Shown here in pieces: positions 1 through 8,177 of a DNA stretch of 64,000 bases. The DNA is from Arcobacter sp. CECT 8983. Its GTDB lineage: Bacteria; Campylobacterota; Campylobacteria; Campylobacterales; Arcobacteraceae. Where the stretch lies: assembly GCF_004118855.1 (NCBI RefSeq), contig NZ_PDKF01000024.1, positions 62,001 to 126,000 of the forward strand. The letters run 5' to 3'. The notes beneath the pieces are model-generated. The model made no database searches. It had not been told where the DNA came from and saw only the letters and a program-made list of their open reading frames with translations. A program made the translations under genes and the position numbers. Each line of letters starts with the position of its first letter. Position 1 is the first letter of the stretch.

Positions 1-303
1 AAAATCAGCCTCTTTATCACTTCGTATTAAGATTAAAGAGTCATAGTTTAATTTTAAAAGCTCTTCTTCTAAGTTTTCAAAAGTGATTTTCTTTTTATTT
101 ACATAATAAAAATTCTGTGCATCAATATAGATTGTAAACTCTTTATTCTCTTTTAGTTTTTTAGCACTTTTAGTCTCAGGTAAAGATACAGGGATAACTC
201 CTTTAGCAATAAAAGTTGAAGTCATCAAAACTATTGCTAAAAGAACTAATAATACATCAATAAAAGGAATTACATTAATTGAATCAAACTTTTTAATCTT
301 CAT
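1..303 (-). CDS. exbD: ExbD/TolR-type biopolymer transport protein, partial
   Basis: Partial gene: about 101 N-terminal codons are present and the C-terminus lies beyond the left edge. The start (MKIKKFDSINVIPFIDV) reads straight into a single membrane segment (about residues 14-35) followed by a periplasmic stretch containing SLPET. This is the ExbD/TolR layout: a short cytoplasmic tail with the conserved membrane Asp (here IDVLLVLL), one TM helix and a periplasmic domain. ExbD works with ExbB to harvest the proton motive force for TonB. The ATG at 301-303 overlaps the exbB stop by 11 bp, so the two are translationally coupled at the end of the TonB-receptor operon. No tonB gene is visible inside the window; it may lie just beyond the edge. 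Confidence 0.88.
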   Translation of the reverse strand, partial: MKIKKFDSINVIPFIDVLLVLLAIVLMTSTFIAKGVIPVSLPETKSAKKLKENKEFTIYIDAQNFYYVNKKKITFENLEEELLKLNYDSLILIRSDKEADF

Positions 304-709
304 AGCTACTTTCTAAAACCTCTGCATATCTTGATAAAATATTATAAAAAATCATTGATATAATTGCTACAACAAGTCCTATTGCTGTTGCTTTAAGTGC
401 AAGGGCTAAAGAAGCCATAATCTTAGTTGCTTCAATATTTCCTTCACTCATAGTTATAAAAGTAAGCATGATTGCAAGAACTGTTCCAAGTAAACCAATA
501 TATGGAGAGTTTGATGCAATAGTTCCTATAAAAGTTAAGTTTTTTGTCAAGGCTACTTCTAATTTCTTTTTTGATTCATATTTTTTTACATCAAGTTTTC
601 TGTAAAAAAGAACTCTTTCTATAAAAAACATAACTGCAATAAAACTCATAACTACAAGTAAAGCAATCACACCATAATCAACTAGATTTTTTAATAATTC
701 GATATTCAT
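293..709 (-). CDS. exbB: ExbB/TolQ-type proton channel subunit (short form)
   Basis: MotA/TolQ/ExbB-family inner membrane protein of 138 aa, the short form usual in Campylobacterota and much smaller than E. coli ExbB. Three hydrophobic helices are visible: about 12-33, 66-88 (containing GLLGTVLAI) and 102-124 (ALALKATAIGLVVAI). With ExbD it forms the proton-driven motor that energises TonB-dependent outer-membrane uptake. It starts 4 bp after the polyferredoxin stop and overlaps exbD at its 3' end, so it is cotranscribed with the TonB-dependent receptor. A TolQ role in cell envelope constriction is possible by family, but the operon argues for transport. Confidence 0.9.
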   Translation of the reverse strand: MNIELLKNLVDYGVIALLVVMSFIAVMFFIERVLFYRKLDVKKYESKKKLEVALTKNLTFIGTIASNSPYIGLLGTVLAIMLTFITMSEGNIEATKIMASLALALKATAIGLVVAIISMIFYNILSRYAEVLESSYED

Positions 710-713
710 AAGT

Positions 714-2189
714 CTATCCCTTATTCTCTTGTTTTATTATCACTATATTTAAAGAAGAGTGATTGTTTGTTTGCTTTTGATGTTGTATATGATTGTGCTC
801 TGCTCTTTTTTGTGCTCCATATGTTTTAAATACATAACCTGTGTAAAAATTTAACCCCATATAAAAGATTATAAGTGCTGAAGCAAAAGGATATGCAAAT
901 ACTTTTCTAAGTTTTGTTGAATCTAAAAGTTTTATTCTAGCAATCATAATAATAAATGCCCAAATATATGCAAGATGATTAAACATTTTGAATATATGTA
1001 GCCATGAGTCCCTTCTTGTAGCAAGTGGTTCTATATAGTTAAAATTTAAAGAAAAGGCTTGAATAAAGCCATTTACTATATTTGAAGCATAATGTAAAAA
1101 GAAAAACTCAATAACATGAGATAATCCACCAATGATAAATAAAGGAGCAAAAGCATAACCTAAAGTATAAAAAGTTTTTTCATAATCAACTTTTAAAATC
1201 TTTGAAGCAATAAACATTCCACCCCTACTTGCAATTATTACAAAAAATATTGCATAAGAAAAAGCAAAAAAACTACCTAAATTAATATTTGTATCAAGAA
1301 GAGTACTAAAATAATTAGCTGACTTCATCCAAATAAAATTGTCTGCAATTGCGGTTCTATTTAATGCATGGCTAAAATTTATTGCAAAAGATAAAATTGC
1401 AGTTAATAATATAATTGTCCAAATTTCAATTTTTTGTATTTTAAATTTTTCGAATAACATATGAGAAGGTTTTTTAATTTTGAAAGCAACATTCTGACAA
1501 GAAACTGCACAATCCATACATAAAGTGCAATCCTCCATTGTTTTCTTCTTAGCAAAAGTAAAAGGTTTTAAATTATAAGCACATGCATTAGCGCAATCAA
1601 AACTTTCACATGAAGAACAACCTTCTTTATATGTTTCCAATTTTGTAAAGCTTACTTTTGAAAAGGCTTTTGTTACACTACCTAAAGGGCAAATATATTT
1701 GCAATAAGCCATATCTTTATAAATAAAAAAAACAACAAATGAAAGTATAGTTAATATAAAGAAAAATAATGCAGTATTTAAAGGTGTTCTATAAATACCT
1801 GGAAATGAAAATATTAAAAGCCAATATCCTATAATTAAGATTGATAAACCAATAAAAGGATTTTTTAATACCTCTGGCATTTTTTTATTTAATCCATATT
1901 TTGATATATATTTTCCTAAAAAACCATGAGGACAAATACCACAAAAAACTCTACCCAAACTAGCTAAAGTAATTACCATAAAAAATGGCCAAAACAGTCC
2001 CCAAAAAAGGCCTGTGGTAAACTTGTTTTCTAGTTTAGTTGGATAAACAAAACCAAAATATATTGCATAGATAAACAAAAATAACATAATTGTTCTAAAA
2101 ATCAAAAGAAAGCTTTTATTTTTAAATATAAAAGCAAGAAATGATATTGAAAAAATATCATTTCCATCTTTTTTAATAATTTTATTCAT
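714..2189 (-). CDS. NapH/CcoG-like membrane polyferredoxin (4Fe-4S)
   Basis: Integral membrane iron-sulfur protein of 491 aa, not a standard part of a TonB system. There are membrane helices at about 30-50, 62-80, 112-130 and 136-158, and four or more after residue 250. Cysteine motifs are CGICPHG (C83, C86), CKYICPLG (C163, C167), and two 4Fe-4S ferredoxin-type clusters (C191, C194, C199, C203 and C221, C224, C227, C231). The CxxCP sequences in membrane-embedded loops are typical of the NapH/RdxA/CcoG/YccM superfamily, which passes electrons across or along the membrane to periplasmic or metal substrates. It lies between the TonB-dependent receptor and exbB with short gaps (19 and 4 bp). I infer a reductase for the imported metal or metal-chelate. 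The family assignment is good; the substrate is unknown. Confidence 0.75.
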   Translation of the reverse strand: MNKIIKKDGNDIFSISFLAFIFKNKSFLLIFRTIMLFLFIYAIYFGFVYPTKLENKFTTGLFWGLFWPFFMVITLASLGRVFCGICPHGFLGKYISKYGLNKKMPEVLKNPFIGLSILIIGYWLLIFSFPGIYRTPLNTALFFFILTILSFVVFFIYKDMAYCKYICPLGSVTKAFSKVSFTKLETYKEGCSSCESFDCANACAYNLKPFTFAKKKTMEDCTLCMDCAVSCQNVAFKIKKPSHMLFEKFKIQKIEIWTIILLTAILSFAINFSHALNRTAIADNFIWMKSANYFSTLLDTNINLGSFFAFSYAIFFVIIASRGGMFIASKILKVDYEKTFYTLGYAFAPLFIIGGLSHVIEFFFLHYASNIVNGFIQAFSLNFNYIEPLATRRDSWLHIFKMFNHLAYIWAFIIMIARIKLLDSTKLRKVFAYPFASALIIFYMGLNFYTGYVFKTYGAQKRAEHNHIQHQKQTNNHSSLNIVIIKQENKG

Positions 2190-2208
2190 AATAAATACTT
2201 TTTATAAA

Positions 2209-4080
2209 CTAAAAGTTTATAGTTATGCCAGTGTAATAATATCTTTCTCCAGGGTCATTAGGAGTACCTCTTGAAGTCATATTATATGGCATAGTATTAT
2301 TTGTTAAATTATCAATACCTAAGAATAAAGAAACATCATTATTTAATTTATAATCAAACTTTATATCTGCACTAGTATAATTACTATCAACATTAACTCT
2401 ATTTTCATCCTGATCGTAGTAATTCATGTATCTTTTTATATCTAAATATGCTCCAAATTTATTAATTTCATATGAAAGATTAGTTTTCCAAGTAGTTTTA
2501 GCACTACCTGTTAATCTTTCATTTGTTGTTTTATCTTTAGCATCTAGAAATTCTAATCCAGTATTAAATTTAAAACCATTTTGAAAGTTATATGATAAAG
2601 AAAGTTCTGTACCATTTATTTCTGATTTATCAATATTTTGGTATGTGTAATATGAAGTAAATCCAGACGTATTAGCAACATATGAATTAATTAAATTTTT
2701 TAACTCAGATCGATGATGAACTATTTTTAAGTCTAAATTATCTTTATTATATGCAATTGCAAACTCATAAGTTTTTGACTCTTCGGGTTCTAAGTCTTTA
2801 TTACCTGAAATATCTGAAACAAACGGTCCTCTTGATCTAGTAAAATGGCTATACATATTCGTAAAGCTAGGTGCTTTAAATGCTTCTCCATATCCTGTTC
2901 TAAAAGTAAAATTATCATATTTATACATAATTGATAATTTTGGGTTTACTGTACTTCCAAAATCACTAAAATCGTCATATCTAACACCTATATTTGTTGT
3001 TAAATTGTCTGTAATATTATATTCATTTTGAAGTAAAGCAAAATAGTTATCTCTTGTAGCATCTTTAGTATACATAGATACTTCAATATCATCTTTTTTA
3101 TATCCGAACCCTAAGATATTTGTACTGTTATCTGTAGTAAAATGTCTAAAATAATTATTAAACTCTAACTGTTTATAATTAGTAGTTTCTTTTCCTGTCC
3201 CTCTATTTACTTCAGTGTCACTTTTCCCATAACTTAAACTTGTATCGTATATGAACTCTTCACCTGTATATTTATAATTACTTGTTGCTTGATATCTTTT
3301 TTCTTTTTCATATGTTTCATTAGCTGATGTATTAATACCTTTATCATTTTGATTTGCATATTCTAATTTATTTGTAAGAATGCTATTATCATTAATCTTA
3401 ATTGTATGTCCATAGTTTAAAAATTTTCTTGACTCTTTTTTTAAATCTGTACTAACTTGACTTTTATCTTCTTTAAAATCTTCTTTTTTTCTCATTTCTA
3501 AAGCATAGTTATGTGTTACATCTCCAAAAGTTTTTGCTCCGCTAAACTTTGTAATATATGTATCTCTTTGACCAGTTTGATTTATACCAGATAAAAAAGT
3601 TAACTTATTATAATCTTTTTGCTTTTCTTTTTTTGTAATAATATTTATAACACCCGCTATAGCATCAGCACCATAAAGTGTTGACATAGGTCCTCTAACT
3701 ACTTCTATTCTTTCAATATCTTCAAGTTGAATTGATGTTAAATCAAAAGAACCATATTTACCTGTTCTTCTTAATCCATCTATTAAAATCAAAGTATGTG
3801 AACTATCAAATCCTCTTATTGATATAGAAGAAGTACTACCTGCATCTTTTATATTCAAACCTAAGACTTTATTATTTAATAATTGAGGAACACTTCTCGC
3901 ATATGTTTTTTCAATTGTTTTTTTATTAAGTACTTGTACACTTGCTTGGATATCATCAATGTTTTTTTCTTCACCAAATGATGTAGTACTAGAAACTAAA
4001 ACCTTTTCTAAATTATAAACATCTGAGTATGATATAGTAGAAATACATGCTAAAGCACATAGCGACAATCTAATTTTCAT
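2209..4080 (-). CDS. TonB-dependent outer-membrane receptor (CirA/BtuB-like)
   Basis: Outer-membrane active transporter of 623 aa. It has a Sec signal peptide (about 1-19, cleavage near SYSDV), a TonB-box-like stretch EKVLVSST just after it, a plug domain (about 40-150, with IRGFDSSHTLILIDGLRR and EVVRGPMSTLYGADAIAGVI), then a long beta-barrel rich in alternating aromatic strands. It ends in YYYTGITINF, whose terminal Phe is the usual outer-membrane assembly signal. The size and plug resemble colicin-I/vitamin B12/catecholate receptors, but the ligand cannot be read from sequence. It is preceded by four 11-bp repeats (4119-4162) and by its own two-component system, and followed by the polyferredoxin and ExbBD. 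Confidence 0.9.
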   Translation of the reverse strand: MKIRLSLCALACISTISYSDVYNLEKVLVSSTTSFGEEKNIDDIQASVQVLNKKTIEKTYARSVPQLLNNKVLGLNIKDAGSTSSISIRGFDSSHTLILIDGLRRTGKYGSFDLTSIQLEDIERIEVVRGPMSTLYGADAIAGVINIITKKEKQKDYNKLTFLSGINQTGQRDTYITKFSGAKTFGDVTHNYALEMRKKEDFKEDKSQVSTDLKKESRKFLNYGHTIKINDNSILTNKLEYANQNDKGINTSANETYEKEKRYQATSNYKYTGEEFIYDTSLSYGKSDTEVNRGTGKETTNYKQLEFNNYFRHFTTDNSTNILGFGYKKDDIEVSMYTKDATRDNYFALLQNEYNITDNLTTNIGVRYDDFSDFGSTVNPKLSIMYKYDNFTFRTGYGEAFKAPSFTNMYSHFTRSRGPFVSDISGNKDLEPEESKTYEFAIAYNKDNLDLKIVHHRSELKNLINSYVANTSGFTSYYTYQNIDKSEINGTELSLSYNFQNGFKFNTGLEFLDAKDKTTNERLTGSAKTTWKTNLSYEINKFGAYLDIKRYMNYYDQDENRVNVDSNYTSADIKFDYKLNNDVSLFLGIDNLTNNTMPYNMTSRGTPNDPGERYYYTGITINF

Positions 4081-4104
4081 TATTATCCTTAAAATTTTAT
4101 TAGA

Positions 4105-4110
4105 ATAATA
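4105..4110 (-). promoter_or_regulatory. Candidate -10 box of the TonB-receptor promoter
   Basis: On the minus strand TATTAT lies 8 bp downstream of the last 11-bp repeat and about 25 bp upstream of the receptor ATG. The ribosome binding site AAGGA follows before the ATG at 4078-4080. The spacing from repeat to -10 box matches that seen before the SNF transporter (24392-24436), which is the main support for this weak box. Confidence 0.4.
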
Positions 4111-4118
4111 AATTAGAT

Positions 4119-4162
4119 TTGTTAATTAATTATTAAATAATTGTTAAATAAATGTTAAATTT
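4119..4162 (-). promoter_or_regulatory. Four 11-bp direct repeats, candidate response-regulator operator
   Basis: Read on the plus strand the units are TTGTTAATTAA, TTATTAAATAA, TTGTTAAATAA and ATGTTAAATTT, without gaps, in the space between the kinase stop codon and the receptor start. Direct repeats at exactly 11 bp are the arrangement bound by tandem winged-helix response regulators of the OmpR/PhoB family, and such a regulator is encoded two genes upstream (5012-5671). Confidence 0.6.
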
Positions 4163-5022
4163 TACTTTTTTGATATTATATTCTTTAAATCTAAAATAAA
4201 TTTATTGCCATTTTCAATAGGTTCTATCTTAATAGTAATAAAATTTTTGTCACAAAACTCTTTTACTATAGAAAGCCCTAAACCAAAACCTTCTTTCTCA
4301 CTATTTTCTTGAAAATATTTTTCAAAAATAATAAACAAATTTTTCGTATCAATCTCTTTTCCAGTATTAAAAACTATTAGCTTTGTATCTTCAAAAGAGA
4401 TTTCAACAAGTCCATCTTTTTTAATATTATATTTTAAAGCATTTGATAAAAGATTATCTATAGTTTTTTTAAAACCATTTTTATCGCTTTTTAAGATAGC
4501 ATCTTCTTTTAAATCAACTCTAATTTCAATATCTCTTTTTATATCAGTAAACTTTTCTAAACTACTACTAATAAGCTCTTTTAAACTAAACTCTGTAATA
4601 TCAATCTTGTCAATCTCTTTTTTAATTTGATACTCCATATTTTCATATAACTTTAGCAGTTCATTTGAAGCTTTTTTTATTCTTTCCAATCTTTTTAAAG
4701 CTTTTTCATCTTCTATTTTTTTTTCTAACATTTGTGTATTTAAATTAATAGTTGAAATAGGAATGTTTAACTCATGTAAAGTCTCTTTTACTGTTTTTTG
4801 TAAATTTTCATCACTTTTAAAAAGTGGTTCAAAAATTGATTTACTAAGAAGCAGATATAAAATAAGTCCAAAGATTAAAACTGTAATTGTTATAAGTAAA
4901 AAAGTATTTTGATTAAACCCAAATATTGATGTTAGATAGTAGTTTAAAAATAAAGACAATAAAAGTACAAATACTATTACAATAGAGTTTGTTATAAAAA
5001 AATTTCTTTTTTTAAAGTTCAA
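4162..5022 (-). CDS. Sensor histidine kinase of the TonB operon
   Basis: Membrane histidine kinase of 286 aa. Two closely spaced TM helices (about 11-32 and 41-60) leave almost no periplasmic loop, so sensing is intramembrane, cytoplasmic or via a partner. The dimerisation/phosphoacceptor segment is ETLHELNIPIST with His83. The HATPase domain shows the N box (NLLSNALKYN) and the G box (FGLGLSIVKEF). The start is TTG at 5020-5022, preceded by AGGA with 7-nt spacing; it overlaps the response regulator by 11 bp, so the pair is coupled. Its place directly upstream of the TonB receptor suggests it controls that operon. Confidence 0.88.
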   Translation of the reverse strand: MNFKKRNFFITNSIVIVFVLLLSLFLNYYLTSIFGFNQNTFLLITITVLIFGLILYLLLSKSIFEPLFKSDENLQKTVKETLHELNIPISTINLNTQMLEKKIEDEKALKRLERIKKASNELLKLYENMEYQIKKEIDKIDITEFSLKELISSSLEKFTDIKRDIEIRVDLKEDAILKSDKNGFKKTIDNLLSNALKYNIKKDGLVEISFEDTKLIVFNTGKEIDTKNLFIIFEKYFQENSEKEGFGLGLSIVKEFCDKNFITIKIEPIENGNKFILDLKNIISKK

Positions 5023-5671
5023 ATTTATATCCTATACCTTTTAGATTTGTAATTGAATCTTTTCCAAATATTTTCTTTAAGTTATTGATATAAACTCTAA
5101 TAGAACCTTCACTATAATCTTCACTATAAGACCAAAGTCTATTTATGATCATATCTTTGGTAACTATTGCTTCTTTTTGTTCTAAAAATAGTTCTAGTAA
5201 GTCAATTACTTTACTTGTAAGGTTTAAATCTTTTTCATCTTTTATAAGTCTTCTATTTCTTACATCAAAAACCATATTATTAGGTAAATTTATTTGTTTT
5301 TTTAATTTACCACTTCTTTTTAATAAAGAGTTTATTCTAAGTAATAATTCATCTAAATCAACAGGCTTTTTTAAATAATCATCACAACCACTTAAAAAAC
5401 CTTTTGTTAACATCTCTTTATCTTTATGAGAAGTTAAATAAATAGTAGGAGTTGTATCATTGGCTTCTCTAAGTCTTTTTAATAACTCAATTCCACTTAT
5501 TTTTGGAACATTTATATCTAATAAATATAAATCATATTTTTCTTCAAAACAGTAGTCTAAAACCTCTTCTCCATCTTTTGCACATTTTACGGTAAAACCC
5601 TCATCACATAGAAAGTCTTCTAAGGTCTCTAAAAAAAGTTCATCATCTTCTAAAATTAAAATCTTTATCAA
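5012..5671 (-). CDS. OmpR/PhoB-family response regulator
   Basis: Two-domain regulator of 219 aa. The receiver domain (1-115) has acidic pocket ED at 8-10, phosphoacceptor Asp52 in LLDINVP, a conserved Thr/Ser in YLTSH and Lys in LKKPVD. A C-terminal winged helix (about 125-219) contains VYINNLKKIFG and ends in the typical LKGIGYKFEL. The start is TTG (5669-5671) with AGGA 7 nt upstream. It is the first gene of the six-gene operon and overlaps the kinase. The family binds tandem 11-bp repeats, which occur at 4119-4162 before the TonB receptor, so I infer it regulates receptor expression. Confidence 0.9.
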   Translation of the reverse strand: MIKILILEDDELFLETLEDFLCDEGFTVKCAKDGEEVLDYCFEEKYDLYLLDINVPKISGIELLKRLREANDTTPTIYLTSHKDKEMLTKGFLSGCDDYLKKPVDLDELLLRINSLLKRSGKLKKQINLPNNMVFDVRNRRLIKDEKDLNLTSKVIDLLELFLEQKEAIVTKDMIINRLWSYSEDYSEGSIRVYINNLKKIFGKDSITNLKGIGYKFEL

Positions 5672-5721
5672 AAAATAATCCTAAATCTTTATTTTTATAA
5701 AAAAATATATTATAATAACTA

Positions 5722-7500
5722 ATGGTTAAAAAAACGTTAATTATATTATTGCTTCTTATCACAGCATTTTATGTTATCTCTGAAGAGAACATAAAAATTA
5801 TTCTTTCTGGTATTGCAATTTTCCTAATTGGTATGCACTTTATGGAAGATGGCTTTAAACTATTTTCAGGAGGAACTTTAGAAAAGATTCTTGAAAAATT
5901 CACTAGCACAAAAATAAGAGCTTTAACAACAGGATTTATTGTAACTTCTATAGTACAGAGTTCTTCATTAATTTCTGTAATCGTAATCTCTTTTTTATCA
6001 GTTGAACTTATCTCTTTAGCAAAAGGTATTGCAATTATCTTTGGTGCAAACCTTGGTAGTACAACAACAGCATGGATTGTTTCTTCTTTTGGATTAAAAC
6101 TAAAAATATCTGTTTATGCTATGCCTATGATTATCTTTGGTGTGATTTTTAGATTTTCTAAAAACAACACTTATGTAGGCTTAGGTAATATTCTTTTAGG
6201 CTTAGGTTTTATCTTCTTAGGTATTTCATACATGAAAGAAGGTTTTGATACTTTAAAAGACTCAATTGACTTAGCTGCTTACTCTGTAGGTGGATATTTA
6301 GGTATTTTTATTTATATTTTAATTGGAGCAGTTTCAACTGTTGTAATTCAATCAAGTTCTGCTACTATGGCTATTATTATTACTGCCCTAGCAGGAGCAA
6401 ATATTTTATATATAGATGCCCTAGCACTAGCAATTGGAGCAAATATTGGTACAACAGTAACTGCTGTTTTAGGTTCTTTGACTTCAAATGAAAATGGTAA
6501 AAGACTTGCTTTTGCTCACTTTATTTTTAATATTTCAACAGGATTAATTGCGGTAGTTCTTATATACATACTAAAAGATTTAGTTGATATAATCTCACCA
6601 CTATTTGGAATAGAACACGACAACTATACAATGAAATTAGCACTATTTCATACTATATTTAATTTACTTGGAATTATTGCTCTATTTCCATTTATTAATT
6701 ATATTGTTAAGCTTGCAGAGAGATTTATTTCAGACAAATACCAAAAAAGTTCTAAGCCATTATATCTTGCAGAAGCTAATATAAAAATTCCATATAATGC
6801 CATGGTTTCTATTCAAAAAGAAACAATAAGATTATATGATCTTGCACAAAGTGCTATTTTACATGCCCTTTCAGTTCATACAAGCCAATTAAATACTAAA
6901 GATGATATTCAAAAAGTTGTTAATCAATATACAAAAATAGATACAAACTTAGATAATATATATCAAAAAGAATTGAAATCTTTATATAGTGACATTATTG
7001 AGTATGCTTTAATCTCTCAACAAAATATGACTCCAGAACAAAGTAAATATGTAACAGATTTGAAACAAGTCTCAAGTATAATTATACAAACACTAAAAGA
7101 TACAAGAGATATTCAAAAGAATATTAACTTTTATCTAAATAGTAAAAATGAGAATATAAAAGAAGAATATAAATTTATAAAAAAAGAGATAGTTACTTTT
7201 ATATTTGAAGTAAACGAATTAAAAAAAGATTTTGAAAGTGATAGTGTAACTGATGAATTAGAGGTTTCTACACAAATTCAAGTAGATAAAGAGAGTTTAC
7301 AAAATCTTGATGTTATTCATAATGGAAGAATTGATTCTTTAATAAAAGAAGAAAAAATTACTTCAAAAATGGCAACTTCAGTCATAAATGATACTTCAAA
7401 TGCATATACAATCTGCTCAAATCTTTTAACAATTGCAAATACTCTTTTTATTAGAGATAATAAGTTAAGAAAACTAGGAGAAGAAGATGAAGTTAAGTAA
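5722..7500 (+). CDS. Na+/phosphate cotransporter family protein with PhoU-like tail
   Basis: NptA/YjbB-type protein of 592 aa. The N-terminal half is two inverted membrane repeats, each with a QSSS signature (residues 79-82 and 210-213) followed by a GANLGSTTTAW / GANIGTTVTAV motif, the hallmark of PF02690 Na/Pi cotransporters. From about residue 350 a soluble helical PhoU-like domain follows. Likely role: phosphate, or another anion, movement across the inner membrane coupled to Na+. It diverges from the TonB-operon regulator across only 50 bp. The start lacks a clear Shine-Dalgarno sequence, and a TATAAT-like string lies only a few bases upstream, so the exact start is uncertain. It overlaps the next small gene by 14 bp. 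Confidence 0.85.
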   Translation: MVKKTLIILLLLITAFYVISEENIKIILSGIAIFLIGMHFMEDGFKLFSGGTLEKILEKFTSTKIRALTTGFIVTSIVQSSSLISVIVISFLSVELISLAKGIAIIFGANLGSTTTAWIVSSFGLKLKISVYAMPMIIFGVIFRFSKNNTYVGLGNILLGLGFIFLGISYMKEGFDTLKDSIDLAAYSVGGYLGIFIYILIGAVSTVVIQSSSATMAIIITALAGANILYIDALALAIGANIGTTVTAVLGSLTSNENGKRLAFAHFIFNISTGLIAVVLIYILKDLVDIISPLFGIEHDNYTMKLALFHTIFNLLGIIALFPFINYIVKLAERFISDKYQKSSKPLYLAEANIKIPYNAMVSIQKETIRLYDLAQSAILHALSVHTSQLNTKDDIQKVVNQYTKIDTNLDNIYQKELKSLYSDIIEYALISQQNMTPEQSKYVTDLKQVSSIIIQTLKDTRDIQKNINFYLNSKNENIKEEYKFIKKEIVTFIFEVNELKKDFESDSVTDELEVSTQIQVDKESLQNLDVIHNGRIDSLIKEEKITSKMATSVINDTSNAYTICSNLLTIANTLFIRDNKLRKLGEEDEVK

Positions 7501-7720
7501 AATAATAGATTCTTTTGAAACCATTTTTCAATGGGATAATAAAGAGATTAAAGAAAATAAAAAAGAGATAGAAGAGTTAAAAGAAAAACTCTTTACAAAA
7601 AGAAAAAATCTAAAGAAAAAAATCAAAAAATGTGATGATTGTGAAGAGAAAAAAGATTTAGATAAAAAATTAAAAGCAGTAAAAAAGCTTATAAAGAAGC
7701 TTAAGAAAAACTCTTTTTAA
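7487..7720 (+). CDS. Small lysine-rich coiled-coil protein, unknown function
   Basis: 77 aa, very rich in Lys and Glu, predicted to be almost entirely helical/coiled coil (EIKENKKEIEELKEKLF, then repeated KKLKK segments), with a CDDC pair in the middle (about residues 49-52). No family recognised. Its ATG lies inside the last codons of the Na/Pi transporter gene (14-bp overlap), arguing for translational coupling and that it is real. Its 3' end overlaps the convergent trmL by 20 bp. It could be a small partner of the PhoU-like domain, but that is a guess from position only. Confidence 0.6.
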   Translation: MKLSKIIDSFETIFQWDNKEIKENKKEIEELKEKLFTKRKNLKKKIKKCDDCEEKKDLDKKLKAVKKLIKKLKKNSF

Positions 7721-8177
7721 GCCCTTTAAAGTTTTGTCTTAATGCTTCATAAGCCACAATCGATACAGAGTTTGCTATATTCAAACTTCTTGCATTGTTT
7801 GTCATAGGAATAGTTATACATCCCTCTTTATTCTTCTTTAAAATATGTTCTGGAAGTCCTGCATCTTCTCTTCCAAAATAGAAAAAGTCATTTTCTTCAA
7901 AGTCTGCTTCAAAATATACCTTATCAGTTTTAGTTGTAGCAAAGAAGTGTCTGTCATCTAATGGATGTTTTGCCCAAAAAGCTTCTATATTTTCGTATTC
8001 ATATACTTCTAAATCAAACCAATAATCAAGCCCTGCTCGTCTTACTTCTTTTTCAGTAATCTCTCCAAATCCATAAGGCTTTATAAGGTGAAGCTTACAA
8101 TTTAAAGCAAAGGCAAGTCTTCCTATAGTTCCTACATTACCTGGAATTCTTGGTTCATGAAGTACTATATTAAACAT
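7701..8177 (-). CDS. trmL: tRNA (cytidine(34)-2'-O)-methyltransferase
   Basis: SPOUT-class methyltransferase of 158 aa, the normal TrmL length. It opens with NIVLHEPRIPGNVGTIGRL, and has FGREDAGLPEHIL and, near the C-terminus, the SAM-binding trefoil-knot sequence IPMTNNARSLNIANSVSIV. TrmL methylates the wobble ribose at position 34 of tRNA-Leu isoacceptors. Its ATG overlaps the purU stop by one base, so the two are coupled. The last 20 bp overlap the convergent small coiled-coil gene. Confidence 0.92.
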   Translation of the reverse strand: MFNIVLHEPRIPGNVGTIGRLAFALNCKLHLIKPYGFGEITEKEVRRAGLDYWFDLEVYEYENIEAFWAKHPLDDRHFFATTKTDKVYFEADFEENDFFYFGREDAGLPEHILKKNKEGCITIPMTNNARSLNIANSVSIVAYEALRQNFKGLKKSFS

